Shown here: in pieces, positions 17,839-26,800 of the stretch
Layout of the letters: the number at the start of each line of letters is the position of its first letter
Position numbering within the stretch: the stretch's first letter is position 1
Assembly (NCBI GenBank): GCA_044226845.1
Contig: JBGAGG010000008.1
Location: 134,703-198,702 of the forward strand
Source: JAFDZO01 sp044226845
Lineage (GTDB): Bacteria; Bacteroidota; Ignavibacteria; Tepidaquicellales; Tepidaquicellaceae
Direction: 5' to 3'
Length of the DNA stretch: 64,000 nt
Notes under the pieces: model-generated
The model's database searches: none
Seen by the model: only the letters and a program-made list of their open reading frames with translations
What the model was told of the DNA's origin: nothing
Made by a program: the position numbers and the translations under genes

Positions 17839-18606
17839 TTGATCAAACTACCGAAAAATATAGCGAACTTTTTTGTTGATACATGGGATTTGTGGAACTT
17901 CGCAAGAAAGTTTGTAGTAGCTCTATTCAGAAAGCCCGTAGAAGTTCAGGAAACGATTAAACAATGTTTTCAAATCGGGTACAAATCTTTACCGTTAGTC
18001 AGCATAACAGGATTTATCATCGGGCTTACTCTTGCTTTGCAGATAATCCCTACTTTAGATAAATTCGGGGCAGTATCATTAATTCCTCAGATGCTTTCAA
18101 TAGCTATAGTGCGTGAAATCGGTCCGGTTATTATAGGGTTAATCTGCGCGGGAAAAATGGGCTCAGGAATCGGCGCAGAACTCGGTTCGATGAAAGTTAC
18201 AGAGCAGATTGATGCTATGGAAGTTTCTGCCGTGAATCCGTTCAAGTTTTTAGTAGTCACAAGAGTAATGGCTGCAATGTTAACAGTGCCCATACTGGTT
18301 ATTTATGCAGATACTCTTGCCTTATTCGGCGGTTATCTGGCTATGAGTGTGAATGCAGATATGACTTTGAAATTATTTTTTTCAACTGTGTTTGAAACTT
18401 TAACATTTGAAGACGTTCTGCCTGCAACTATTAAAACTTTCTTTTTTGGTTTTGGTATAGGTTTGGTAGGAAGTTACAAAGGGTTTAACTGCTCACGAGG
18501 AACAGAAAGTGTCGGTATTGCTGCGAACAGCTCTGTAGTGCTGGCATCACTTTTAGTTATACTAATGGATTTAATAGCAGTACAAATTTCTTCAATATTA
18601 TTTTAG
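17839..18606 (+). CDS. mlaE: MlaE-family lipid ABC transporter permease
   Basis: A 255-residue permease of the MlaE (DUF140) family with about five to six membrane helices. The diagnostic central stretch is 'EIGPVIIGLICAGKMGSGIGAELGSM' in outline, followed by 'VTEQIDAMEVSAVNPF'. With MlaF and MlaD it forms an inner-membrane complex that moves phospholipids between the inner and outer membranes. The start is TTG at 17839. The gene is followed by mlaF after one base, showing tight coupling. Confidence 0.92.
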   Translation: MIKLPKNIANFFVDTWDLWNFARKFVVALFRKPVEVQETIKQCFQIGYKSLPLVSITGFIIGLTLALQIIPTLDKFGAVSLIPQMLSIAIVREIGPVIIGLICAGKMGSGIGAELGSMKVTEQIDAMEVSAVNPFKFLVVTRVMAAMLTVPILVIYADTLALFGGYLAMSVNADMTLKLFFSTVFETLTFEDVLPATIKTFFFGFGIGLVGSYKGFNCSRGTESVGIAANSSVVLASLLVILMDLIAVQISSILF

Positions 18607-18607
18607 T

Positions 18608-19363
18608 ATGGGAAAAGATTCAGATAAAGATTACGTAATAAATATCGAAAATGTAAAAAAAGCATTCGGAAAAAATGTAGTGCTAAAAGATGTTAATCTT
18701 AAAGTTAGAGAAGGCGAATCGATTGTTACACTGGGAAAATCAGGCACAGGAAAATCAGTTATACTTCAGTGTATTGCAGGATTATTGAAACCGGATGAAG
18801 GAAAAATTTTAGTTTATGGAGAAAATGTCCCGACTCTTGATGATGAAGAACTTCAGACAATCAGAAAAAAAATAGGGTTTTTATTTCAAAGCGGTGCATT
18901 ATATGACTCAATGAGTGTAAGAGAAAATTTATCTTTTCCGTTAAAAAGATTGACTGACCTATCTGATGAAGAAATCACCACAAAGGTAATTGAAGCACTA
19001 AAAAATGTCGGGCTTGAAAATGCAATAGATAAAATGCCTTCTGAACTTTCCGGAGGAATGAAAAAAAGAATAGGATTGGCAAGAACTCTTATTACTGATC
19101 CCAAAATAATGCTTTATGATGAACCAACTACCGGACTTGACCCCTCCACGTCAAGAGAGATTAGTCAGCTGGTTTTGGAGGTGCAAAAAAAATATAAAAC
19201 AACCTCTATTATAGTTACACACGATATGGAATGCGCGCGGATGGTAGCCGATAGAATTGTAGTGCTGAAAGACGGCGAGTATATTGTCGAAGGAACATTC
19301 GATGAACTGCAAAAAAGCGACGACCCTTTTGTAAAATCTTTTTTTGAAGGTTTGAATTTTTAA
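18608..19363 (+). CDS. mlaF: MlaF-family ABC transporter ATPase
   Basis: A 251-residue ABC ATPase. Walker A is 'GKSGTGKSV' near residues 39-47, the Q-loop is 'FLFQSGALYDSMSV' (a form typical of MlaF), the signature is 'LSGGMKKRIGLAR', and Walker B is 'IMLYDEPTTGLDP' with a downstream H-loop, 'IVTHD'. It powers the MlaE permease. It lies between mlaE and mlaD with minimal spacing. Confidence 0.93.
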   Translation: MGKDSDKDYVINIENVKKAFGKNVVLKDVNLKVREGESIVTLGKSGTGKSVILQCIAGLLKPDEGKILVYGENVPTLDDEELQTIRKKIGFLFQSGALYDSMSVRENLSFPLKRLTDLSDEEITTKVIEALKNVGLENAIDKMPSELSGGMKKRIGLARTLITDPKIMLYDEPTTGLDPSTSREISQLVLEVQKKYKTTSIIVTHDMECARMVADRIVVLKDGEYIVEGTFDELQKSDDPFVKSFFEGLNF

Positions 19364-19387
19364 AATATAAGTTTTAATTTCAATATT

Positions 19388-20437
19388 ATGGATGTAGATA
19401 TCAGAAAAAAAGTCATCACGGGAATATTTATTATTGCAGGTCTTGCATTATTCCTTATAGCCACATTTATTATCGGCAGCAAAACAAATATGTTCAAGTC
19501 AACTTTTGAACTGAACACAATTTTTCAGAACGTAGCAGGGATAAAAGAAGGTAACACTGTTACCTTTGCGGGGATAAATGTTGGTACTGTTGATATGGTA
19601 AAAATTGAAACCTCTAACAAAGTTGTTGTTATGATGACGATTGATTCCAAAATGAAAGGCTTTATTAAGAAAGATTCCAAAGTCGCTATAACATCTGAAG
19701 GGCTTGTCGGGAATAAAGTTGTTTCTATTACCTCGGGGAATGATAATGGTGTGCCGGTTGAAAATGGAGATTACCTTGAATCCGTAAAACCTATCGGTGT
19801 AGAAGATATTATAAAAGATCTGAAAGCTACAACTGAAAATGTTAACACTTTAACAAAGAGTTTATCTAATATTGTAGATAGCGTAAGCCAGGGCCAAGGT
19901 ACAATCGGGCAGCTTATTAACAATGCATCGCTTTTCAATAGCGTAGATTCAACATTCAGAAACTTTGCAACATCAACACAAAAAGTTGATATGATTCTGG
20001 CAAAAGTAAGCACAACGGTAGACCAGGTAACTGCAAACTTTAATGAGCTTTCTAAGGGAGTAAACGATATTACCACTAATATTGCAATGGTGACACAAAA
20101 AATTAATTCAAGCCAGAGCTTAGTTGGAACATTGCTTACTGATACAGTATTTGCAAATAACCTGAAGATGGTAATACAAAATTCCAGCGAAGCAACTGCT
20201 AAGCTTGAGGATGGAGCGTTCAGCTTTGCGCAAAACATGGAAGCGCTTAAGCATAATTTTTTATTCAAAGGATATTTTGAAGATATAGGCTATTGGGAAA
20301 AATCGGATGTGGATAAAAAGATCAGTGATATAGAAGAGCAGATAAGAAAAAGAATAAGAGAGCTTAATGAAAAGAAACTGCAATTGAAGCAGTTAGAAAA
20401 TCAGATTGACAGCCTAAGCGGTAAGCCGAAAAAATAA
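19388..20437 (+). CDS. mlaD: MlaD-family MCE-domain protein
   Basis: A 349-residue protein with one N-terminal membrane helix (about 12-30), an MCE domain (about 37-115, 'TIFQNVAGIKEGNTVTFAGI' in outline, 'GLVGNKVVSITSG'), then a long helical region (about 125-290) and a Lys/Glu-rich C-terminal coiled coil. MCE proteins form hexameric rings that carry lipids through the periplasm. The long helical tail is more like the Mce/PqiB tail than the short E. coli MlaD, suggesting a longer channel or tether. It is third in the mlaE-F-D operon. Confidence 0.9.
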   Translation: MDVDIRKKVITGIFIIAGLALFLIATFIIGSKTNMFKSTFELNTIFQNVAGIKEGNTVTFAGINVGTVDMVKIETSNKVVVMMTIDSKMKGFIKKDSKVAITSEGLVGNKVVSITSGNDNGVPVENGDYLESVKPIGVEDIIKDLKATTENVNTLTKSLSNIVDSVSQGQGTIGQLINNASLFNSVDSTFRNFATSTQKVDMILAKVSTTVDQVTANFNELSKGVNDITTNIAMVTQKINSSQSLVGTLLTDTVFANNLKMVIQNSSEATAKLEDGAFSFAQNMEALKHNFLFKGYFEDIGYWEKSDVDKKISDIEEQIRKRIRELNEKKLQLKQLENQIDSLSGKPKK

Positions 20438-20447
20438 ATAAAATTAT

Positions 20448-21065
20448 ATGAAAATTATTTTCAGATTAATTTTTTTAATTTCAGTTACAATAGTTCTTTC
20501 AAGCTGTTCTTCATCATCTGAGTATGAAGAGACAAAAACAGAAAATACAGAAACAAACGATAACACTTCAACCGAAACTTATTCGGAAGAAAACGGAAGC
20601 AGGATATTATATCAGGCAAAGATAGAACAACAGAATAGAATGTACTCACCTAGCGTTGACTCCACCTATCTATACTGGCTCGGCAATAAGTTAATTCTTC
20701 TATACAATACAACTAAGTGCAATATATATGCGCTGAACACTTTGCAGAAATCAGGATTTAAAACCCCAAAGGTAAATGCATTGTGCAGAGATTTGTATGA
20801 TACAACAAGATTCAATGATGTTTTCCCCTATGTATCAATAACCAGTTTGAGTGATATACGAAAAGGCGACCTTGTAATATGGCGGGGACATGTAATTTTA
20901 TTTGATTATTTATTCCCTCCAAATAAACAAAACAGGGTTTTTGCAAAGGCCTGGTGGGCAGGCACAAGTAAGGCAGATGATGGCGAAACTGTGATAAACA
21001 ACGTTATTTACGGGAAATATGAGCTTAAAGGCGATTTTGTTATAAGGAGACCAATTAAAAATTAA
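20448..21065 (+). CDS. Lipoprotein with CHAP/NlpC-P60-like cysteine peptidase domain
   Basis: A 205-residue protein. The lipobox 'VLSSC' places the lipidated Cys at residue 20; a Thr/Glu/Ser-rich linker follows (21-50). The domain from about 65 has a possible catalytic Cys (C91 in 'KCNIYALN') and His (H148 in 'DLVIWRGHVILFD'), the order and spacing of CHAP or NlpC/P60 enzymes that cleave peptidoglycan peptides or amides. 'IRKGDLVIW' is the usual lead-in to the His strand. Similarity is weak, so the enzyme assignment is tentative. It is 10 bases after mlaD and ends that operon. Confidence 0.55.
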   Translation: MKIIFRLIFLISVTIVLSSCSSSSEYEETKTENTETNDNTSTETYSEENGSRILYQAKIEQQNRMYSPSVDSTYLYWLGNKLILLYNTTKCNIYALNTLQKSGFKTPKVNALCRDLYDTTRFNDVFPYVSITSLSDIRKGDLVIWRGHVILFDYLFPPNKQNRVFAKAWWAGTSKADDGETVINNVIYGKYELKGDFVIRRPIKN

Positions 21066-21163
21066 ATTCTTAAGGATATTCTTAGACCTTTAAAATTTTT
21101 AGTAAATATACTATATTTACAGAATTATAAACTTATCCTAAAATAAAAAAACGGAGATATAAA

Positions 21164-21406
21164 ATGACTGTAGAAGAAATAAAAGAGAAAGTAAAACAAG
21201 CTGTTGTCGATAAGCTCGGTGTAGAAGATTCAAAAGTTACCGACGACGCATCTTTTATTAATGACTTAGGCGCAGACTCGCTTGATACTGTTGAATTGGT
21301 AATGAAATTCGAAGAAGAATTTGATATTAAAATTCCTGATGAAGATGCAGAAAAAATTCAAAAAGTAGGTGACGCTGTAACTTACATTCAAGGAAAATTA
21401 GGATAA
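21164..21406 (+). CDS. acpP: Acyl carrier protein
   Basis: An 80-residue acidic protein. The phosphopantetheine attachment serine is S39 in 'GADSLDTVEL', and the four-helix fold is evident. It carries growing acyl chains in fatty acid synthesis. A Shine-Dalgarno-like GGAG precedes the ATG. It heads acpP-fabF-rnc, a gene order common in bacteria. A TATATTTA box at 21112-21119 may be part of its promoter. Confidence 0.97.
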   Translation: MTVEEIKEKVKQAVVDKLGVEDSKVTDDASFINDLGADSLDTVELVMKFEEEFDIKIPDEDAEKIQKVGDAVTYIQGKLG

Positions 21407-21443
21407 TTTATTTTTATTTCCCCTAATATAATATTTAATTTCG

Positions 21444-21475
21444 GAGCGAAATTTTCATTTCGCTCTAATTTTTTA
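21444..21475 (+). terminator. Hairpin with T-run between acpP and fabF
   Basis: GAGCGAAAT (21444-21452) pairs perfectly with ATTTCGCTC (21457-21465), with a 4-base loop, followed by TAATTTTTTATA. It probably terminates part of the acpP transcripts, leaving more acpP than fabF mRNA, as acyl carrier protein is needed in large excess. That regulatory reading is inference. Confidence 0.7.
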
Positions 21476-21492
21476 TAAACAAAAGCAGTTTA

Positions 21493-22773
21493 ATGAGAAA
21501 AAGAGTTGTTATCACAGGATTAGGCGTAGTCAGCCCCGTAGGATTATCAGTAAATGATTTCTGGGACGGACTAACATCAGGAAAAAATGGTGTTGGTAAT
21601 ATTACGTATTTCGATACAACAAATTTTAAAACAAAGTTTGCAGCACAGCTGCCAAGTGATTTTAATCCGCTAAACTATTTAGACAGAAAACTTTCCCAAA
21701 GCGTTGACCCTTTTACAAGATATGCTTTGATTGCTTCAGCTGAAGCTGTTAAAGATTCCGGCTTAGATAAAGATATGGCTAAGCTTGATGCGCATCGCTG
21801 CGGAGTAATCTATGGCTCAGGTATCGGCGGTATGAATACTTACAGAGACGAAGAATACAAACTATTTAAAATGAGACAGGAAGTCGATGGAAAATTCATC
21901 GATGACCCGAGCAGAATAAGTCCTTTCTTTATCCCAAAGCTTATTGCAGATATTGCTGCAGGAAGAATTTCAATGGTGTATGGATTTAAAGGTCCGAACT
22001 ATGCCACAGTTTCTGCATGCGCTACATCAGCTCACTCTATTGCAGATGCCTTTATGTTAATCCAGAGAGGAACTGCAGACGTAATGATTGCAGGCGGCGC
22101 TGAAGCCGTTATTTGTGAAATGGGAATCGGCGGATTCAATGCTATGAAAGCTCTTTCCACAAGAAATGATGACCCGACTAAAGCTTCCAGGCCGTTCGAT
22201 AAAAACCGTGACGGATTTGTTATGGGTGAAGGCGGAGCAACATTAATACTTGAAGAATATGAACATGCAAAAAGAAGAGGCGCAAAAATTTATGCAGAGC
22301 TTGCCGGTATAGGATTAACAGGTGATGCATATCATATCACTGAGCCTGCACCTGAAGGTGAAGGGTTAGTCGGTGCTATGACAACAGCATTAGCAGATGC
22401 AAATATGAAACCTGAAGATATCGATGTTGTTAATGCACACGGTACTTCAACTTACTACAACGATAAAAACGAATCTACAGCAGTGAAAACTGTTTTTGGT
22501 GAAAGAGCATATAAGATGCCAGTTCACTCTATAAAATCTATGATTGGACACTTACTTGGCGCAGCAGGAGCAATTGAAGCAATAGCTTCAGTTCTTACTA
22601 TCGTTAACGGAGTTGTTCCCCCAACAATCAATTATGAAGAGAAAGACCCAGAATGTGACCTCTTCTACGTTCCAAATACTTCCATAAAACAAGACGTAAG
22701 AGCAGTGATTTCAAACAATCTTGGTTTCGGCGGTCATAATACAGCGTTAATATTCAAAAAATACGAAGAATAA
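21493..22773 (+). CDS. fabF: Beta-ketoacyl-ACP synthase II
   Basis: A 426-residue KAS II condensing enzyme that elongates acyl-ACP with malonyl-ACP. The Cys-His-His catalytic triad is C176 ('VSACATSAHS'), H316 ('NAHGTSTYYND') and H353 ('KSMIGHLLGAAGA'). The length is a little above the 410-415 typical of FabF, due to short insertions around 115-140. It is between acpP and rnc in the conserved cluster. Confidence 0.96.
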   Translation: MRKRVVITGLGVVSPVGLSVNDFWDGLTSGKNGVGNITYFDTTNFKTKFAAQLPSDFNPLNYLDRKLSQSVDPFTRYALIASAEAVKDSGLDKDMAKLDAHRCGVIYGSGIGGMNTYRDEEYKLFKMRQEVDGKFIDDPSRISPFFIPKLIADIAAGRISMVYGFKGPNYATVSACATSAHSIADAFMLIQRGTADVMIAGGAEAVICEMGIGGFNAMKALSTRNDDPTKASRPFDKNRDGFVMGEGGATLILEEYEHAKRRGAKIYAELAGIGLTGDAYHITEPAPEGEGLVGAMTTALADANMKPEDIDVVNAHGTSTYYNDKNESTAVKTVFGERAYKMPVHSIKSMIGHLLGAAGAIEAIASVLTIVNGVVPPTINYEEKDPECDLFYVPNTSIKQDVRAVISNNLGFGGHNTALIFKKYEE

Positions 22774-22792
22774 TTCTTGCTTATCCTTATAC

Positions 22793-23614
22793 ATGTTTAA
22801 TTTTTTTAAGAAGGCTATAACAAAGTATCTTCCGTTTTTCAAGAGTAAAGAAAAAACGGAAGATTTTCTATTGAAGGCAATCCAGCAAATTGATTTTGAC
22901 GGCTTTCAAAACAGCATCCATTATAAAATAATCGATAAGACCTTTTTCATAACTGCCTTAACACACCGCTCATTCATAAAAGTAAAAAAAGATTTTCAGG
23001 CTATCGGATTAATTTCCAATGAGCGTCTTGAATTTTTAGGTGATGCAGTACTTGATTTAATTGTCGCCGAATATTTATATAAGAACTTCCCTCTTAATGA
23101 AGAAGGCGATTTAACAAAGTTCCGCTCAATATTAGTAAATAAAAAATTTCTTGCTGAAAGAGCTAAAGTAATTAATTTACAAAAATATCTTCTTGCATCT
23201 TTCACTGCATTAAAATCAATTGAAGACGGATACGATACAATTTTATCCGATGCATACGAAGCATTAATAGGGGCAATATTTCTTGACTCAGGATATGAAG
23301 CAGTAAAAGAATTTTTGAACAAAGAAATTTTCAACAAACTTGATGTAAAATGGCTTAACCATTTTGACGAAAATCATAAGAGCAAATTTTTAGAATATAT
23401 ACAGGCTCATACAGACTACATTCCCGAATACAAAGTTATAAAAGAAGAAGGCCCTGAGCATAATAAATTATTTACAGTGGAAGTATTTGTGAACAGCAGA
23501 AGTCTTGGAAGCGGAAAAGGAAAATCGAAGAAACAAGCCGAGCAGGAAGCAGCTAAGAACGCTTTGAATCATTTAGATGTAATTGAGAAGATGGGATTGA
23601 AAAAGAAAAAATAA
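22793..23614 (+). CDS. rnc: Ribonuclease III
   Basis: A 273-residue RNase III. The catalytic signature 'NERLEFLGDAVLDLI' is at about residues 76-90, the second acidic cluster is in 'SDAYEALIGAIFLDSGY', and a double-stranded RNA-binding domain occupies about 196-266, ending 'KKQAEQEAAKNALNHL'. It processes rRNA precursors and cuts structured RNA. An N-terminal extension of about 25 residues precedes the core. It starts 20 bases after fabF. Confidence 0.95.
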   Translation: MFNFFKKAITKYLPFFKSKEKTEDFLLKAIQQIDFDGFQNSIHYKIIDKTFFITALTHRSFIKVKKDFQAIGLISNERLEFLGDAVLDLIVAEYLYKNFPLNEEGDLTKFRSILVNKKFLAERAKVINLQKYLLASFTALKSIEDGYDTILSDAYEALIGAIFLDSGYEAVKEFLNKEIFNKLDVKWLNHFDENHKSKFLEYIQAHTDYIPEYKVIKEEGPEHNKLFTVEVFVNSRSLGSGKGKSKKQAEQEAAKNALNHLDVIEKMGLKKKK

Positions 23615-23621
23615 TTCAGTC

Positions 23622-23652
23622 TTGTTTTTTTAATAAACTACTTCTATATTTG
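23622..23652 (+). promoter_or_regulatory. Candidate Bacteroidota-type promoter for the porU operon
   Basis: TTG (23622-23624) and TATATTTG (23645-23652) are separated by exactly 20 bases, matching the TTTG-N(19-21)-TAnnTTTG consensus of Bacteroidota primary promoters. It lies directly after rnc and leaves a leader of roughly 175 bases before porU. Confidence 0.45.
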
Positions 23653-23746
23653 TTTAAATTTCAAACCAAACAAGGAGAAGTCTAAAGAGTTTTTGATATT
23701 AATTTAGTTTAAAAAACCAATACCTTCTTATTTGAAATAATATTGA

Positions 23747-23810
23747 CCATTTATTAAAGTACATTCAATTCCTTGAATTATTTGAACTTTAATAAATGGT
23801 TTTTTATTTT
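23747..23810 (+). terminator. Long hairpin with T-run in the porU leader (terminator or attenuator)
   Basis: CCATTTATTAAAGT (23747-23760) pairs perfectly with ACTTTAATAAATGG (23786-23799) over 14 bases, and the 25-base loop contains a second hairpin, ATTCAA/TTGAAT (23763-23768 with 23773-23778). TTTTTTATTTT follows. It lies after the candidate promoter and 25 bases before the porU start, so it would either end transcripts from rnc or attenuate porU transcription. Confidence 0.6.
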
Positions 23811-23834
23811 ATATATTAAACTTAAAATTTTAAA

Positions 23835-26800
23835 ATGAACCTGAAGAATTCAGTTGTATTAATAGCGCTACTATTATTAAATACTTCTATTTTTTCACAG
23901 AGCAAAAAGTTATCAAAGCAAAAATCCCAGCCTGAAACAAAAGCTGATACTAAAAGCGAAGTACAGGAAAAGCAGGAAACTTCAGTTCCGGATTTTAAGA
24001 TAATAAGCTCAAATCAGAATTACATTGAGATAGAGTATACACCCCAGTATGTAAAAAACAGTTATGATTTTAAATACGGTCAGGCAAACGGAAAAAAATA
24101 CGGAGAGCCTGATTTAAGGTTCAGAGCATTTCCGGTTTACTTCACATCACAGTTAAATAACAAAGTTGAAATTATTGATTCAAAATTTGAATTGATAAAC
24201 AACGTTGATATAAAACCTATTCCTACTCCTAAAAAAGTTTTAAAAGGAAAAGACGAGACAATAGAGAGCAGTTATATTAAAAATGATAAAGTTTATTCTT
24301 TGAATAAATTTCTTCCTTCCGACTCCCCTGCTGAACTCGGTACAATGGGCGCAATAAGAAACAGATATTTTACAAATGTTATTGTTACTCCTGTTGAATA
24401 TAATCCTGTTTCAAAAACAGTGAAAAAATATTCTTACATAAGATTAAGAATAACTTTCGGAAGTGCACCTGTTATTTTAAACAAGCCTTTAAGTACTGAA
24501 GAAAGGGATTTTCTTAAAGGAGCAGCACTGAACTGGAAAGAAGCCGAGAACTGGTCGACAAAAGAATTTAATCAGATAAAGGACAATTTAGTTGATAACA
24601 GTGTTTTTGCTGCAGGTGATTTTTATAGAATGGAAATCACGCAATCCGGTATGTATAAACTCGATAAGAATTTTTTACAGTCAGGCGGTATAAATGTAAG
24701 CGCTATAAATCCTAAGACAATTAAAATCTATGGCAATAACGGATTTGAAGTTCCCTATAATAATTGTATAGATTATCCGAATGACCCATTGGAAAATTCA
24801 ATTTATGTTGAAGGAGAAGCTGACGGAGTTTTTAATGATAATGATTACGTACTGTTTTATGGGCAGGGAGTAACTGAATGGAGATATGATTCCACGACTT
24901 CAACTTACTTCCATTATCAGAATCCATACTCAAAAGCTAATTACTATTGGATTACTTTCGGAGGTAGTAACGGTTTAAGAATGCAGACAGATATCAGCCC
25001 AAATGTGCCAAATGCTTTTTCACCGCAAAGTTTTATTGACAGAACGTTCGAAGAACCTGAAATTAATAATCTAGGCGCTACAGGTTTATTATGGGTCAGC
25101 CAGAGAATTGGATTAACTGATAACTTCAGTTTCAATAAAGATTTAAAAGGGTATATAGACGGCACAAATGTTAACTTAAGATTAAGACTTGGAAACGGTT
25201 CAAGCGGCATTAATTATTTTAATATAGTAGACGGTAATTCACAATTTCAGGCAATTAAAGAAGTTTACGGTGTAAGTGGTACAGGTAGCTTTGCACGTAT
25301 CAATTTAGATTATCTTGGAAATACACAATTAGGTGTTAATTATCCATTGAGTCCGGGCAAAAATTCAGTTAGCATTAAAGTTTCTTTACCCGCTTCTCTC
25401 GGTAACACTGCGCAAAGCGCCGGCTATTATGATTATTATGAATTACTTTATAGCAGAACATTTTCAAGTGCTGATGGAAATGTACTACGATTTAACGGCA
25501 TGGATACAGCTGCTACAATTGAATACAGACCTTCAGGATTTAATACTTCAGATGTTAAAATTTTTGATGTAACGAATTCCTCCAAACCTAAAATGATCTA
25601 CCCGATTTCATATTCCGGAGGAGAGGTAAGATTTCAGGCCGCACACGCCGAGAATCTTCCTAATGAATATTATGTAGTCGGCGGATTAAATTATAAAGTC
25701 CCCGCATCAATTACCAGAAGCGCAAATCAGAATTTAAAAGGAAATCTGGCAGCAGGCGCAGATATGATATTATTCTATCATAAGGATTTCAGCGAAGCAG
25801 CAAACAGATATAAAAGTTACAGAGAGAATTCAGGTTTTAATTCTTTAAAGGTTGCTCTCGTAGACGTTGAGCAGGTATACAATGAATTTTCAGGCGGTAA
25901 ATTAGATCCGGTAGCGTTAAGAAATTTTCTGAAGTACTCTTATAATAACTGGGCAGTTAGACCAACGCTTGTTTTCTTCTTTGGGGACGGAAGCTATGAT
26001 TATAAAAATATTTACAAACTCAGTACAAAGAATTTTTTACCTCCTATAGAGTTAACATCCGATCAAAGTGATGATATTACAAGTTTCTGCAGCGATGACT
26101 TTGCAACTGAAGTAAATGAGTGCTTCTCATACCCTACTCCTTCAAAGCCTGATTTCGGAACGGGACGAGTCTGCGCAACAAGTAATGCTGAAGCAAACAT
26201 TTATGTAGATAAAATAATTTCCTATGAAGACCCGTCAAATTATGACAGATGGAGAGATAAAATTATGTATGTTGCCGATGACGGGTGGACGACTGAAAAC
26301 ACTTTAGGGCAGGAAGGCTCTCTTCATACAGGACAATGTGAAGACGTGGCAGAAAATCATACTCCGAAATTTTTTGAAAAAGAAAAAGTATACATAGTAA
26401 GCTATCCGGCAATTTATACTCCGCAGGGAAGAAGAAAACCCGATGTAAATCCTGTAATTGTTAACGGATGGAATGAAGGCAGACTTGTTATAAATTACAC
26501 AGGTCACGGAAGTACTGACTTATGGGCACACGAACATATTTTTGAAAGACAGGTAAGTATTCCTTTATTAAATAACAAAAATAAATATACATTCTTAACA
26601 ATTGCAAGCTGCGACCTTGCCAGATGGGATGATCCTTATGGAATCAGCGCGGCAGAGCAATTAATAAATGAACCGAATAAAGGGGCAATAGGTGTAGTAG
26701 CTGCTGTACGCCCTGTTTATGCTGCTCCTAATGCAACGTTCAATAATCTCTTCTGGGATAATTTTACATTCTTAAAGGATACTTTAAACCTGCCTATAAG

